A stretch of 64,000 nucleotides of DNA from Gryganskiella cystojenkinii (Eukaryota > Mortierellomycota > Mortierellomycetes > Mortierellales > Mortierellaceae), in the NCBI GenBank assembly GCA_015852425.1, contig JAAAIG010000079.1, forward strand, positions 1 through 64,000, given 5' to 3'. Within the stretch, counting starts at the first letter, position 1. Every line of letters starts with the position of its first letter. The notes under the pieces were generated by a model. The model was given only the letters and a program-made list of their open reading frames with translations. It searched no databases and had not been told where the DNA came from. The position numbers and the translations under genes were made by a program. This document shows, in pieces, positions 11,378-21,844 of the stretch.

Positions 11378-14300
11378 ATGAAGATCATCGATCGTATCAA
11401 AAAGGGTCAAGAGGAGGGTCGCCCTCTCTTCTCCTTTGAGTACTTCTCCCCCAAGACTGCCCAGGTACATACACTCTTTCAATTCTTTTTTTTCCTTCCC
11501 TGGCGTTGCTTCCATATCGACCCTTTTTTGACCTCATCAGAGGAGATCCAAATCGCGCATGTCATTTTTCTCTTGTTTCTTTTGTGACTCAGCTCGGGGC
11601 TGGTCCTTGGACGTTTTACCTGCCCACATCTCTCGGATATTTTATTTTTATTTTTTTTGCTGCAAAACACACAAAGAAGCATTCAGCGCCAGGATGACTC
11701 CCTCGACTCTTAACCAACAGGAGCTGTTGGATCTGGGGACCCAAGGGATCCATCTTTTTTTTGTTTTTTTTGGAACAGTTCCATTTTAAATTCTATCGCG
11801 ACTCTCCCTGTGTCTCTCCTTGTCCTGCCATCCAATTCTCCACAACGGAATGACACAACCCTGCAAATATTTGGACAGCAGGGCAGTAATTAACAATTTT
11901 GGACCCCCACATCACAAGGGGATACATGCCTTTTGTGCGCGGATATACGCTCTCCCGACTCTCGCGCACCGTCTCTGTCTGGTGGATTCCAAAAATCGCG
12001 CACCACACGATAGCGATGAGAGAAAGCAAAACTAGGAACACAACGTAAAACAGTATGAGTTCGCACCACAACTAGGACTAACCCGAAATCCTTTTCTATT
12101 TTATCCTTCCTTTCCTTTTGAACCTTTTGTAGGGAATGGTCAACTTGCATGACCGCATCGAGAGAATGTGTTATCTCGGACCCGAGTTTATCGACATTAC
12201 TTGGGGTGCCGGTGGCTCGAGACCAGCAGCGACCCTGGAGGTCGTTTCGAACGCTCAAAAGGTCTATGGTGTCGAGACATGTATGCACTTGATCTGTACC
12301 AACAATCCCACCGACAAGATCGACAAGGCCCTCAGCGTGAGTTTTTTTCCACGATTTTCTTTTTTTTTTTGGTTTTGTTCTTTTTTGGTTCGCTGTGAAG
12401 TCAAAAACCTTGATTTCGTATCTCTAGATTGTTTTTTTCTTTGCCAGTCAGTGGACTGGGAAATTGGGGTTGTGAGTGTGAGTGTGTGTGTGAGTGTGTG
12501 TGTCATTCGTTGTCGACGCTACTGTAACAATGGGGCAAGAAGGAAAGCCAAGTTCAGCTCCGACAAAACAAAAAAGTCAAGCTTGGGATGGATGAAGAAG
12601 CGTGGAGATCCTATGAAAGGAAACCAAAAAAAGGGACTGTGGGTTGTGCGATGTTGTGATCAAAGAGATGATCGGACGGTTTTCATTTGCTGAGCGACGA
12701 TTTTGTTGGACTGTCACAAAAATTTATATATTTTTTGCCATGTGAGGATGCCGCCAAATGATGTGATACGGGAGTTCTTGGGGCTGTTAAAACTCCTCGC
12801 CCTCGCTTGTGCCCTCAACGACCGTTCGTGATTCGCTCTCGTGGTCGTCTTCGCGAGGCATCGGGACTGGGGCGGATTCTTCTCGACCACGAAATTTTAA
12901 CAATTGCTCTCAAATTTTGTTGGACAGAGCGACGGACAACTCGCCTCTGCATCGTGCCAAAAAAAAAAAAAAAAACTCACCCCCCCGACTTTTAGTTTTT
13001 TTGTCTTCATGTGCGTTTCAACTTGGAGGGTGTGGGATAAAAACAAGCAAGCACAGTAGGACGTCGTTCGACAAGGATGAATGGTATTAGATGCTTATGG
13101 CGACTTCTTTGTAGAGCCAGGTGCAGACGTATGGCATTAGCCCGCTCGTCTGTGTTGACTCACTCATTTTCCCTTCCCTCACGGACCACTCTCCACATTC
13201 CAGTGGTCCCTTCTCCCACCTTCACCCCTATTTTTTTTTTCAACACAATGACGCACATTATTCTGATCTCTTTGTTTTTGTGACAATTTAGGAAGCACGC
13301 GCTTGCGGTAACCAAAACATCCTTGCCCTTCGTGGTGATCCCCCCCACGGACAATCGGAATGGTCGGCCTGTGAGGGTGGATTGAACTATGCCTCGGATC
13401 TGGTCCGATACATTCGCAAGACCCATGGAGATTATTTCGGTATCGGTGTTGCTGGTTACCCCGAAAAGCATCCCGAGTCGGCCTCGATGGAAGAGGATTT
13501 GATGTTCCTGAAGGAAAAAGTGGATGCAGGCGCGGATTTCATTGTCACTCAGCTCTTTTTCGATGTCCCCTTGTTCTTGAACTGGGTCAAGGCCTGTCGT
13601 GCCGTTGGGATCAACTGTCCCATTATTCCTGGTGTCATGCCCATTCAAGCCTATGCCAGTTTCAAGAAGAACATTGTTGGTTTGAGCATGCCTCAGTGGA
13701 TCTTGGACGGTATCGAGCCCATCAAGGTAACAGAATTTGGTCAAAACGTCTTTTTTTATGCTCTTGCCACCAACTTTTTGAATAGCTTTGATATAGTTTT
13801 GATTCTAACCAGTTTTTTCTCTATACTACTAACAGAACGATGATCAAGCCATCCGTGCTTTCGGTGTCGAAGTCGGAATCAAAATGACAAAAGACTTGAT
13901 CGAGGGCGGTGTCTGTGGTATTCACTACTACACCTTCAACCTGGAGCGCAGCACCCGTTTGATCCTGGAAGGCTCCGGTCTCGTCAACAAGACCGATTAC
14001 ATCAAGAAGAACATGCCCTGGCGCTCCAGCTTTGACGAGAAGCGCAAGGAAGAGTCCGTCCGACCCATCTTTTGGGCCAACCGCGCGAAATCCTACATCA
14101 GTCGAACCGACAACTGGGATGAATTCCCTAACGGCCGTTGGGGTGATTCCCGTTCACCAGCTTTCGGAGATCTGGACCGTTATGGTGTTTACCTGAAATA
14201 CACGGCGGATGAGGCGATTCAACACTGGGGGTCACCCAACGAGCTGAAAGATATCTGTGAACTCTTCGTCAAGTACTGTCATGGAGAGACTTTGACTTTG

Positions 14301-15059
14301 CCATGGAGTGATCAAGCTCTTGCTCTCGAGTCTGGAACGATCAAAGATCGTCTCGTCGAATTGAACTCGCTCGGTTACTTGACCATCAACTCTCAACCTG
14401 CGGTCAATGGCGCCAAGAGTGACGACAAGATCTTTGGATGGGGTCCCAAGGGTGGTTATGTCTACCAGAAGGCCTACCTCGAGTTTTTTGTCTCGCCCGA
14501 AACGTTGGAAAAGCTCAAGAAGCGTATGAGCCAGTACCCCTGCTTTACTTATAATGCGATCAACAAGGCTAGTGACCTCCAGACCAACACGAACGGTTGC
14601 AAGCCCAATGCGGTCACTTGGGGTGTCTTCCCCGGTCGTGAAGTCGTGCAGCCCACGATTGTCGACATTGCCAGTTTCGATGCCTGGAAGGATGAGGCCT
14701 TCACGCTTTGGGACCAGTGGTCCAAGTGTTACCCTCAGCAGTCCAAGCCTCGCCAGTTGTTGTCCGAGATGGGCGAGACCTGGTACTTGGTTAACATTGT
14801 CAACAACGACTATCATGAGCCCGAGGGAATCTTTGAGATCTTCAAGGAGGATGTCGCGGTCATGGTTGCGGCCGCCAAGGAGGCCAAGGAAGCCGAGGCG
14901 TTGTTGGAAGGTGAGCGCACGGCTACGGCTTCGCCTGTTAACGGCGTCTCCGCAGCCGTGGATCTCCTCTCGACCAAGCTCAAAGATGTCCAGGTTGCGA
15001 ACGTTGCGGCCGACAAGCAGCAGACTGTCGTCGTTGTAGCTGACGTTGTGAGCGCCTAA
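11378..15059 (+). CDS. MTHFR: Methylenetetrahydrofolate reductase (MET12/MET13 type)
   Basis: Reduces 5,10-methylene-THF to 5-methyl-THF with an FAD cofactor, supplying methyl groups for methionine synthesis. Four exons, 11378-11464, 12133-12336, 13292-13726 and 13836-15059, all join in phase 0 and give about 649 residues. The catalytic TIM barrel shows [10 protein letters not shown] with the key Glu, [47 protein letters not shown] and IPGVMPIQ. The eukaryotic C-terminal regulatory half follows, with [22 protein letters not shown]-responsive in the family, and ends in an Ala/Val-rich tail. Length is close to yeast Met12 and Met13; I cannot decide which. Introns 1 (668 nt) and 2 (955 nt) are unusually long for this window. 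Confidence 0.95.
12337..13291 (+). other. Long intron 2 of the MTHFR gene
   Basis: A 955-nt intron with a GT-rich microsatellite near 12467-12503 and an A run near 12961-12975. No coding exon or snoRNA box pair that I can defend lies inside. Confidence 0.6.
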
Positions 15060-15660
15060 GATTTTTTTTCTTCTTCTTTCTCGATTACTTTTCCTCTCGT
15101 TCAAACATTTTTTATTTCTCTCATTTTTTTTTTGTTCTCTTCTTTTTCTTCTTCTCTCTCTCTCTTTCTTTATTATCGACCCTTCGCACCTTGTAATTGC
15201 CTGTTCAACACAGGACGCACTCCCATCTTCCTCCCATCTCATTTCCTTTTCCTCGTTTTTTCTCGTGTTTTTTTCTCATTTTACAATACCTGTATATTGC
15301 CCCTGCCATTGCCCCCACAGCACGCGCTCTTATCCTCATCCACTTCCGACTGTATACCTATGACGCTTGTTCAACACACCCTGTACATAATACAACCCCT
15401 CTCTTCTTTCCGCTTCCTCCTCTCCCCCTTGAAGGTCGTTTCAACGTTTCTAACAAAAAAATAAAAATTATAGAAATTGTTTCCTTTCAACCAGACTTTC
15501 CATTGAGGAATTTGTTGCAATAATAATATGAAAGAGGGTAAAACGAAGACGACCTAGTACTTCGGAGACTTGTATTGAATGAAGAGGAATTCAAAAAATG
15601 GATTTGTTATCTCTATCTGATCCAATATAACATCTAAAAACGAAACTCTATGGATCTCTC
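15060..15660. other. Convergent intergenic region MTHFR / TRP1
   Basis: 600 bp between two 3' ends, with T/C-rich sequence for the first 400 bp. No gene is seen; the small reading frames are low-complexity. Confidence 0.55.
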
Positions 15661-17946
15661 TTAGGCGTTCTTGGCACGCTGGATAAAGTTTCGGATCTTG
15701 TTGTCATCCTTCTCGCCATTGGTCTCGACACCCGAGGAGACATCGACAGCCCAGGGGCGCACCTGACGAACCGCCTCGGCGACGTTCTCCGGATCCAGTC
15801 CACCAGCCAGCAAAATCGGGAACTTTTCTCCGCCGCTACCATCCGCAACAGACTGGTCAATGACAGCCTTGGCAATCGACCAGTCAAAGGCTTGGCCTTC
15901 TCCACCACCATATCCTCCGGCTTTGCCAGCGGCATCCAATAGACAATATGCGTTCAATCCGCGAGTACCAGAAAGCTGTTGGATCACGTCTTTAGGATTC
16001 TCATCGCCTTTGATGTGGAAGGCCTTGATGACAGGGACGGGGAGGAATCTCGCCCACTCGGGGTTCTCACCACCATGGAACTGGATCAGATCAATCTTCA
16101 GTGTGTCGACCACGCGGGTCATCTCCTCTAAGGACTGGTCTCTAAACACACCGACGATGAGAGGCTTCCTGGGGTTCTTTTCTGCTCTCCGGGCTTGCAT
16201 GGTAAACCAATCCGCGTTGGCGACTTGTTGGTTGGAGGAAGACGGCGAAGAGGGACGGTTTTCTTGTTCCGAGCTTCCGTCATAGGCAGCCGTGGCGTTG
16301 GCGTATTCACGAACGGCCTCAACAATTTCCGCCGCAACCTTCATCGACACTTGACGTTTCGATCCCTCGGCAAAAATCATACCAATGAAATCCGCACCGG
16401 AATCCGCAGCGGTCAGAGCAGCATCGACAGTCTGGACACCGCAGATTTTGACCAGGACCTTGGAGGGTTCTTCCTCAGTAGGCAAACCCAACAATCCCCG
16501 GATGAACGCACGCTTGTCATCCGAGAGCATCAAGGCCTCTCCGACGAGGACGCCGCCGACACCCTGTTCGACGTAACGCTCGACATCCTCACGGCCCTTA
16601 ATGCCACTCAAAGCCACCAAGATAGTACCCTGAGGGACCATGTTGACGAGCTTGGAGGTGGTCTGCATATCGACCTCAAAGTTGTGAAGGTTCCTGTTGT
16701 TGACTCCAATGACCTTGGCGCCCAACTCGATCGCGACCTCCATTTCCTGTGCATTGTTGACCTCGACCAAAGGTTCGATCCCGAGCTTGACCGCAAATTT
16801 GTAAAGTGAGTGCAACTGTTCAACCGAGAGCATAGCAACGATCAACAGGATGGTATCCGCACCATAGACACGAGCCTCCAAGATCTGGTATGTATCGACA
16901 ATGAAATCCTTGCGGAGGACAGCGGGGCGGCTTGGCAAGGAATCAATCATGGCACGGACAACACGCATATCGTTCAAGGATCCCTTGAACCACTTGGGTT
17001 CGGTCAGGACACTGATCACACTCGCACCGGCCTTTGCATACGCCAAAGATTGCTCCGCAGCGTTCGCCTGGAGATCAATGTTGCCCTTGCTGGGGCTCGC
17101 ACGCTTAATCTCGCCCATGACGGCAGGAAGGGGCTGAGACTGACGAATACGGGCGACGAAATCGATCTGCTTAGGGGCCAATCCAAGGTCAATCAGCTTT
17201 TGAAGATCGGCGGCAGACTGACCAGGGAGGGCCTTGGCAGCAGCAATATCCTGAAGACGTTGTTCCAAAATCTTGTTGAGAATCGATGGCACAGAAGATT
17301 TGGCGGCCTCGGAGGATCCAGCGGGTTTAATATCAGAATCGACGCCATACTGAGGGTTCTCCTTCCAGGTACCGCCTCGAAGCTTCAAAAAGTTGTTGAA
17401 AAGTGTCTGACCATGCTCCGAAAGAACAGATTCGGGGTGGTACTGGACACCCTCGACACAGAGCGTACGATGACGGACACCCATGATCACTCCAGACTCG
17501 GTTCTGGATGTGACTTCCAAGACATCGGGCACAGTCGAGACGACTCCAGAGAGGGAGTGGTAACGGGTACAGGCGATATCCTGAGGAATGTTGAGGTAAA
17601 GACCCTTGCCATCGTGCTTGATGGGACTGATTTTGCCGTGGACGATTTCTCCAGCGAAACCGACCGTACCTCCGTAAATCTCAAACATGCATTGCTCGCC
17701 CAGACAGACGCCGAGGACAGGGATTTTGCCAGCGAAATATTCGATGGCGGCTTTGGAGATACCGGCAGATTCGGAGGGGTGACCGGGACCGGGGGAGATG
17801 ACGAGGTGGGAAGGGTTCAGAGCTGCGAGTTCCTCGATCGTGATGGCGTCGTTTCTGTAGACATCGACTTCGGCACCGAGGATGCAAAGGGACTGATAAA
17901 TGTTCCAGGTGAAACTGTCATAGTTGTCAATCATAATAACCGCCAT
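15661..17946 (-). CDS. TRP1: Trifunctional tryptophan biosynthesis protein TRP1 (GATase-IGPS-PRAI)
   Basis: A single 761-residue exon with three enzymes of tryptophan synthesis. Residues 1 to about 200 are the glutamine amidotransferase of anthranilate synthase, with the Cys81 nucleophile in GVCLGEQC and His170/Glu172 in GVQYHPES. About 215-490 is indole-3-glycerol-phosphate synthase, with ASPSKGNI, VLRKDFIVDTYQI, GVNNRNLHNFEVD and ALSGIKGREDV. About 500-761 is phosphoribosylanthranilate isomerase, with VKICGVQTVDAA, GVFRDQSLEE, LIQFHGGE and DVSSGVE. All catalytic motifs appear intact. This order is the usual fungal fusion; it partners with the separate TrpE chain. No intron interrupts it, unlike most neighbours. 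It is divergent from UBC13. Confidence 0.98.
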   Translation of the reverse strand: MAVIMIDNYDSFTWNIYQSLCILGAEVDVYRNDAITIEELAALNPSHLVISPGPGHPSESAGISKAAIEYFAGKIPVLGVCLGEQCMFEIYGGTVGFAGEIVHGKISPIKHDGKGLYLNIPQDIACTRYHSLSGVVSTVPDVLEVTSRTESGVIMGVRHRTLCVEGVQYHPESVLSEHGQTLFNNFLKLRGGTWKENPQYGVDSDIKPAGSSEAAKSSVPSILNKILEQRLQDIAAAKALPGQSAADLQKLIDLGLAPKQIDFVARIRQSQPLPAVMGEIKRASPSKGNIDLQANAAEQSLAYAKAGASVISVLTEPKWFKGSLNDMRVVRAMIDSLPSRPAVLRKDFIVDTYQILEARVYGADTILLIVAMLSVEQLHSLYKFAVKLGIEPLVEVNNAQEMEVAIELGAKVIGVNNRNLHNFEVDMQTTSKLVNMVPQGTILVALSGIKGREDVERYVEQGVGGVLVGEALMLSDDKRAFIRGLLGLPTEEEPSKVLVKICGVQTVDAALTAADSGADFIGMIFAEGSKRQVSMKVAAEIVEAVREYANATAAYDGSSEQENRPSSPSSSNQQVANADWFTMQARRAEKNPRKPLIVGVFRDQSLEEMTRVVDTLKIDLIQFHGGENPEWARFLPVPVIKAFHIKGDENPKDVIQQLSGTRGLNAYCLLDAAGKAGGYGGGEGQAFDWSIAKAVIDQSVADGSGGEKFPILLAGGLDPENVAEAVRQVRPWAVDVSSGVETNGEKDDNKIRNFIQRAKNA

Positions 17947-18730
17947 GGTGAAAAGAAGCGACTCGGTATTACGAGGTGAGGAAGTAAGGGGGAGAGGAAG
18001 TGTCTGCTATGTTCCCAGGAAAAGGACATAAAAAAGGAGAAAAAAAACAGAAGAGAGATTAGCGTTTGAGTTGGCTATAGTTCAATGTATAAGAGCGTTG
18101 TTGTTGTCCAGTTAACCAGTCCCAAGGTAAAACGTACAGGAGAGAGAGAAAGAAGTAATTGCAATCGGACTGTGATGGAGAGGCTTGTCAATGCAGATGG
18201 ACAGATGGACAGAGTAAATGAAGAATGAAGAAAGAGGTGAGTCCGACTAAAACACCCACCACACCCCAAATAAATAAAAACGTCTCACAGCATTTTTGAG
18301 TCACAATCGATCTTCTTTTTGCGCGACTTGCGAATTTCTTCTTTTTTCTCGTTCTCGACTCAACCGTCTCACGGCGCTACTTCGCAATTCATGCGGTCGT
18401 ACATTATTCCCTTTTAAATGGCCACCTTTACAAACGACATGATCCAAGAGACACAGAGTACCATTTAGAACTATTTAGAGTCTTTCAATGGCTTGCGAGC
18501 GGATTTTGCAAGCCAGGCAAAGCAAGCCAAGAAAAAAGAAAAAAAAAAGTTGCGTTTGTGTTTTTTGGTGGCCAAAAAGAAATCGAGTGAAATCACGTGC
18601 CGGATTTCAAAGGCCCATGCGAGTGGACCCAACGCAGCCAGCATTGCATTTGGGATGCTTTCTATCGCCTTTTCTTTTTCCTTCCTTATCTCTCTTCTCC
18701 AACACACCTCTTCACACACACTTTCATTAA
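17947..18730. promoter_or_regulatory. Divergent promoter region TRP1 / UBC13
   Basis: 784 bp between the start codons. Contains an ATCACGTG box at 18592-18599. The last 80 bp before UBC13 are pyrimidine-rich. No gene is seen. Confidence 0.6.
18592..18599 (+). promoter_or_regulatory. ATCACGTG E-box (bHLH-type site)
   Basis: The octamer lies 131 bp before the UBC13 start codon, the same position and orientation as the copy before YVH1. Confidence 0.45.
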
Positions 18731-19814
18731 ATGGCTCTTCCCAAGCGCATTATCAAGGTCCGTTTATCTTTTGACCACATTCACTGAGCTGTCGCGCATG
18801 TTGTTCCTTTTCTTACCCCTCTTGACCATTTACATTTTCGACAAATTCGCCTAATCCAATTAGGAAACCGAGCGTCTCATGGCGGATCCCGCCCCGGGCA
18901 TCAGTGCCACAGCTCATGAAGACAACCTCCGTTACTTTGATGTCATCATTGCCGGACCCAACCAGTCACCATTCGAAGGTACATTTACAAGGAGCAGAAT
19001 TCAGCATTGGATGGCACAGTTCAGGGGATTTTGTACACTGAACAGGAACAGACGACCAAGGGATTTAAGTGGACCAGGTGACCTTCTCTGTCTGGGTGTT
19101 TTCCTCGGCACTGGAAAACGCATCGATTTTTTCGTCTTTTTTATGGGTTAATTTCGCTCAATTATGGACTATCACAACATTGGAAAACTACGTGCCAGGA
19201 GTAACAGCGAGCCTTTTCAGGAACAGAAGCAAGGCACTTGTCTATGATTACACGAGGGAGGCGTGCTCTTGCCCGAGAATCATATATATTCACACGGTGT
19301 TTGACGCAAGAGGAAACTAACAACGTCTTTAATAACCTCTCTTTTTCATCTCTTCTGCTCCTTACAGGAGGAATTTTCAAGCTCGAGTTGTTCTTGCCCG
19401 AGGATTACCCCATGGCCCCTCCCAAGGTCCGCTTCATGACCAAGATCTATCACCCCAACATTGATAAGCTCGGACGTATCTGTCTCGATATCTTGAAAGG
19501 TAAAGAAAAAACTAACAGGCAGGGAGTTGGAACGATGACCTTGTCCCTCTTTTATTATCATCGAGATCGTTACTTACAATGAACAATTGACTGTTCTTGC
19601 ACGCCATAATTATATATTTTAAACTTCTATTCTATTAGACAAGTGGTCCCCCGCCCTTCAGATCCGTACGGTTCTCTTGTCCGTCCAGGCTTTGTTGTCC
19701 TCGCCCAACCCGGATGATCCCCTTGCTAACGATGTCGCTCAACACTGGAAGGAGAACGAGAACGCTGCCATTCAGACCGCACAGGACTGGACGAGGAAGT
19801 ATGCTACCGCTTAA
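18731..19814 (+). CDS. UBC13: Ubiquitin-conjugating enzyme E2 N (Ubc13)
   Basis: With an Mms2-type partner this E2 builds Lys63-linked ubiquitin chains for DNA damage tolerance. Four exons (18731-18757, 18864-18978, 19368-19499, 19639-19814) join in phase to a protein of the usual E2 size (about 150 residues). Features are [46 protein letters not shown], the HPN motif in YHPNIDKLG, the active Cys in [12 protein letters not shown], and [23 protein letters not shown]. The tail [14 protein letters not shown] is characteristic of Ubc13. Intron 2 (18979-19367) is long at 389 nt and carries no credible exon. FAN1, another DNA crosslink and damage factor, is elsewhere in the window. Confidence 0.96.
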
Positions 19815-20067
19815 ACAAAAAAAAAAAAAAGTCCATTAGACCTTTTAGGCGGGAAGCAAACGCGATATCAGGAGAGAAAGAGAGTAAAAACGATGTCAAA
19901 TATACACAAGATTCATAACCTTAGAAAATAACGCGAAGATGCTGTTTCGCTATTGCGCTCTTTTTTTTCTATTTTCAGGATTGTTTAATGATGAACGATA
20001 CAAAAGGCGTTCAAGATCATGCTTCCCCGTGTTTTTACATTTTTTCATTCTTCCATTTTTTGGTCGA

Positions 20068-21423
20068 TTAATTGTTGTAATAATTATGATACGCAAAATA
20101 TGTCTGGATGGTCTTGCCGACGCGGTGGACTGTCGAGAGTGTCCCCCGGACCAAATCATCCGCTCCCCAGACCACGATCTCGGCGATCCCGACAACTCTC
20201 AAGAGCGCCCAGATCACCAACAACATCATCAACCCCTCCCAGGAGAGGACCACACATTGTAACCAGAACGGCTGTCGACTCAAGAAAGAGCCATGGGCTT
20301 GCATCATTGCTAAAACAACCTCGAGCGCCTTCCCGAACCCAAAGATGTCCGAGACATTGACATTGACCAAGGAAACTGTTCGGGTCTTTTGATGAATCTC
20401 TTGATGGATGATTTCCTGATGTTGCTGTTGCTGCTGCTGAACTTGTTGTTGTTGTTCTTGGGGTAGGCCACCGGTCATGATGTCTTGCTGCTGTCCAATG
20501 ACCACAGCTCCATTCGTTCCTTCGACCTGCTTCGCCTCGCCTGAGATCGATTCTCCACCGTCTTCTTGATTATTGGCATGACGACGATGACGGACCTGAC
20601 CTTCTTCATGATGATGACTGAGTTTTGAAATCCAGGCCTTGGCTTGAACAGTCCTCGACACGGTCTCGGTCTCGGTCTCGGTCTCCGTGACGGTAGTGGC
20701 AACAGCAAGACCCCGAGTCACGACCTCCTCGTTGTCCTCTGACTGCCCTGTCTTGCTGTTTGTCTCCTTGGATCCGATTTGGCTGCGGAACATAGACCAA
20801 AACCAGGGCAAAGTCACATTGGTCGACTCGCGTTCCATCACCATGGTCCGGGTTTTGCTGATAGTCGTAGACGTGGTCATGGTCGCGGACGCCGTTGTCG
20901 CCTTTGCTTTTGACCTGGAGTCCTTAGACTGCGACGACAATGACGACGACAATGCGGTGGGATGATGGCGCGACGAAAGAGTCGTCGTGTTCGTGGAAGA
21001 GGACGGGGTCATCAACACGGGTGGGTACATGTCGATCGGTGGCAGGGACAAGTTTGTACCCACGGGGGCAGGTTCCGGAGGTAACATCAGATTCAAGAGA
21101 ATGGATCGTTTCCGTGTCAACTTCTGATCCGAGGCCGATGTTGACAGTTCGTCTTCCTTATCGGGAACGGACAAGTCTTTCTTCGCGTCTTGGCCGTGAG
21201 CATGGGCGTGACCATTGGATTTGCTATGGTGGTTGTGGTGATTCTCGGTAACGGTGGTGTGAGCCTTGTGCGATCCTGCAGAGGAAGAAGTGCCCACTGT
21301 TACTGCTGTTCCAGCTGCTTCCTTTGTAGACTGAGACTCTTCTTCAGAAGAGTGTTTCTTGAAAAAGTTCTTGATTCCATGGGTCGAAGGCATTTGACCG
21401 TGATGAGGTGTGGCTGTGGCCAA
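20068..21423 (-). CDS. Orphan low-complexity protein with C-terminal membrane segment
   Basis: I do not recognise this 451-residue single-exon protein. The start at 21423 gives MATATPHHGQMPSTHGIKNFFKK. Most of the chain is Ser/Thr/Glu/Gln/His-rich and probably disordered, with a Thr-Glu repeat (TETETETE) near the middle and a Gln tract (QEQQQQVQQQQQQHQ) near residue 320. Only the last 110 residues look folded: VSLVNVNVSDIFGFGKALEVV, then a hydrophobic region (about 385-420, with LMMLLVIWALLRVVGIAEIV) that could span the membrane once or twice, then an amphipathic tail. A coding reading is supported by the length of the open frame and this structured end. It converges with UBC13. A lineage-specific tail-anchored membrane protein is my best guess. 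Confidence 0.6.
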   Translation of the reverse strand: MATATPHHGQMPSTHGIKNFFKKHSSEEESQSTKEAAGTAVTVGTSSSAGSHKAHTTVTENHHNHHSKSNGHAHAHGQDAKKDLSVPDKEDELSTSASDQKLTRKRSILLNLMLPPEPAPVGTNLSLPPIDMYPPVLMTPSSSTNTTTLSSRHHPTALSSSLSSQSKDSRSKAKATTASATMTTSTTISKTRTMVMERESTNVTLPWFWSMFRSQIGSKETNSKTGQSEDNEEVVTRGLAVATTVTETETETETVSRTVQAKAWISKLSHHHEEGQVRHRRHANNQEDGGESISGEAKQVEGTNGAVVIGQQQDIMTGGLPQEQQQQVQQQQQQHQEIIHQEIHQKTRTVSLVNVNVSDIFGFGKALEVVLAMMQAHGSFLSRQPFWLQCVVLSWEGLMMLLVIWALLRVVGIAEIVVWGADDLVRGTLSTVHRVGKTIQTYFAYHNYYNN

Positions 21424-21844
21424 AAAAAAGATGTTGATGGAGGCTGAATGGAAAAGGTTGAAGAAAGAAAAAAAAGTGAATGAAGAGAGCCCTCATCTAT
21501 TATTTCTTGTTTGTTGTGGTTTGGGTATCCTTCGTTCTTGTGCCACGATGCTGTGAACATCATGGCTGTCGCTGTTCTAACGGCGGGGAGAAAATTTTGG
21601 CATGGTCGATTTTAAATTATTTTTCGTCCCATCGCGGTTTTATTATGATCCAGGTTTCTATGTTCTTTCTTAGTAACCATTTGTTTTCTTTTCTTTTCTT
21701 TTTTTTTTCTTGGAGATTTGGGAAGCAAGGTGAATGTAAGAGGGTATTTGCCATTTTTGATAGTCTTGACGCGTCCTTTCCAGTAGGGTCCAGTTTCCGT
21801 TTGGATATCAAATAAGTGAAAGAGGTGAGTGGAGAAGGAAGGAC
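21424..21844. other. Intergenic region EXO84 3' end - orphan gene promoter
   Basis: About 420 bp with T-rich and A-rich runs. It should hold the promoter of the minus-strand orphan gene and the EXO84 3' end. No gene is seen. Confidence 0.5.

Noticed and set aside
12136..12693. Extended frame downstream of MTHFR exon 2
   Set aside because: It is read-through of exon 2 into intron 2; the coding similarity stops at the GTGAG donor.
14232..15242. 336-residue minus-strand open frame
   Set aside because: Antisense to the last MTHFR exon; basic low-complexity start and no recognisable motif.
16810..17979. 389-residue plus-strand open frame
   Set aside because: It is antisense to the intact TRP1 coding exon; composition follows the codons of TRP1 and no domain is recognisable.
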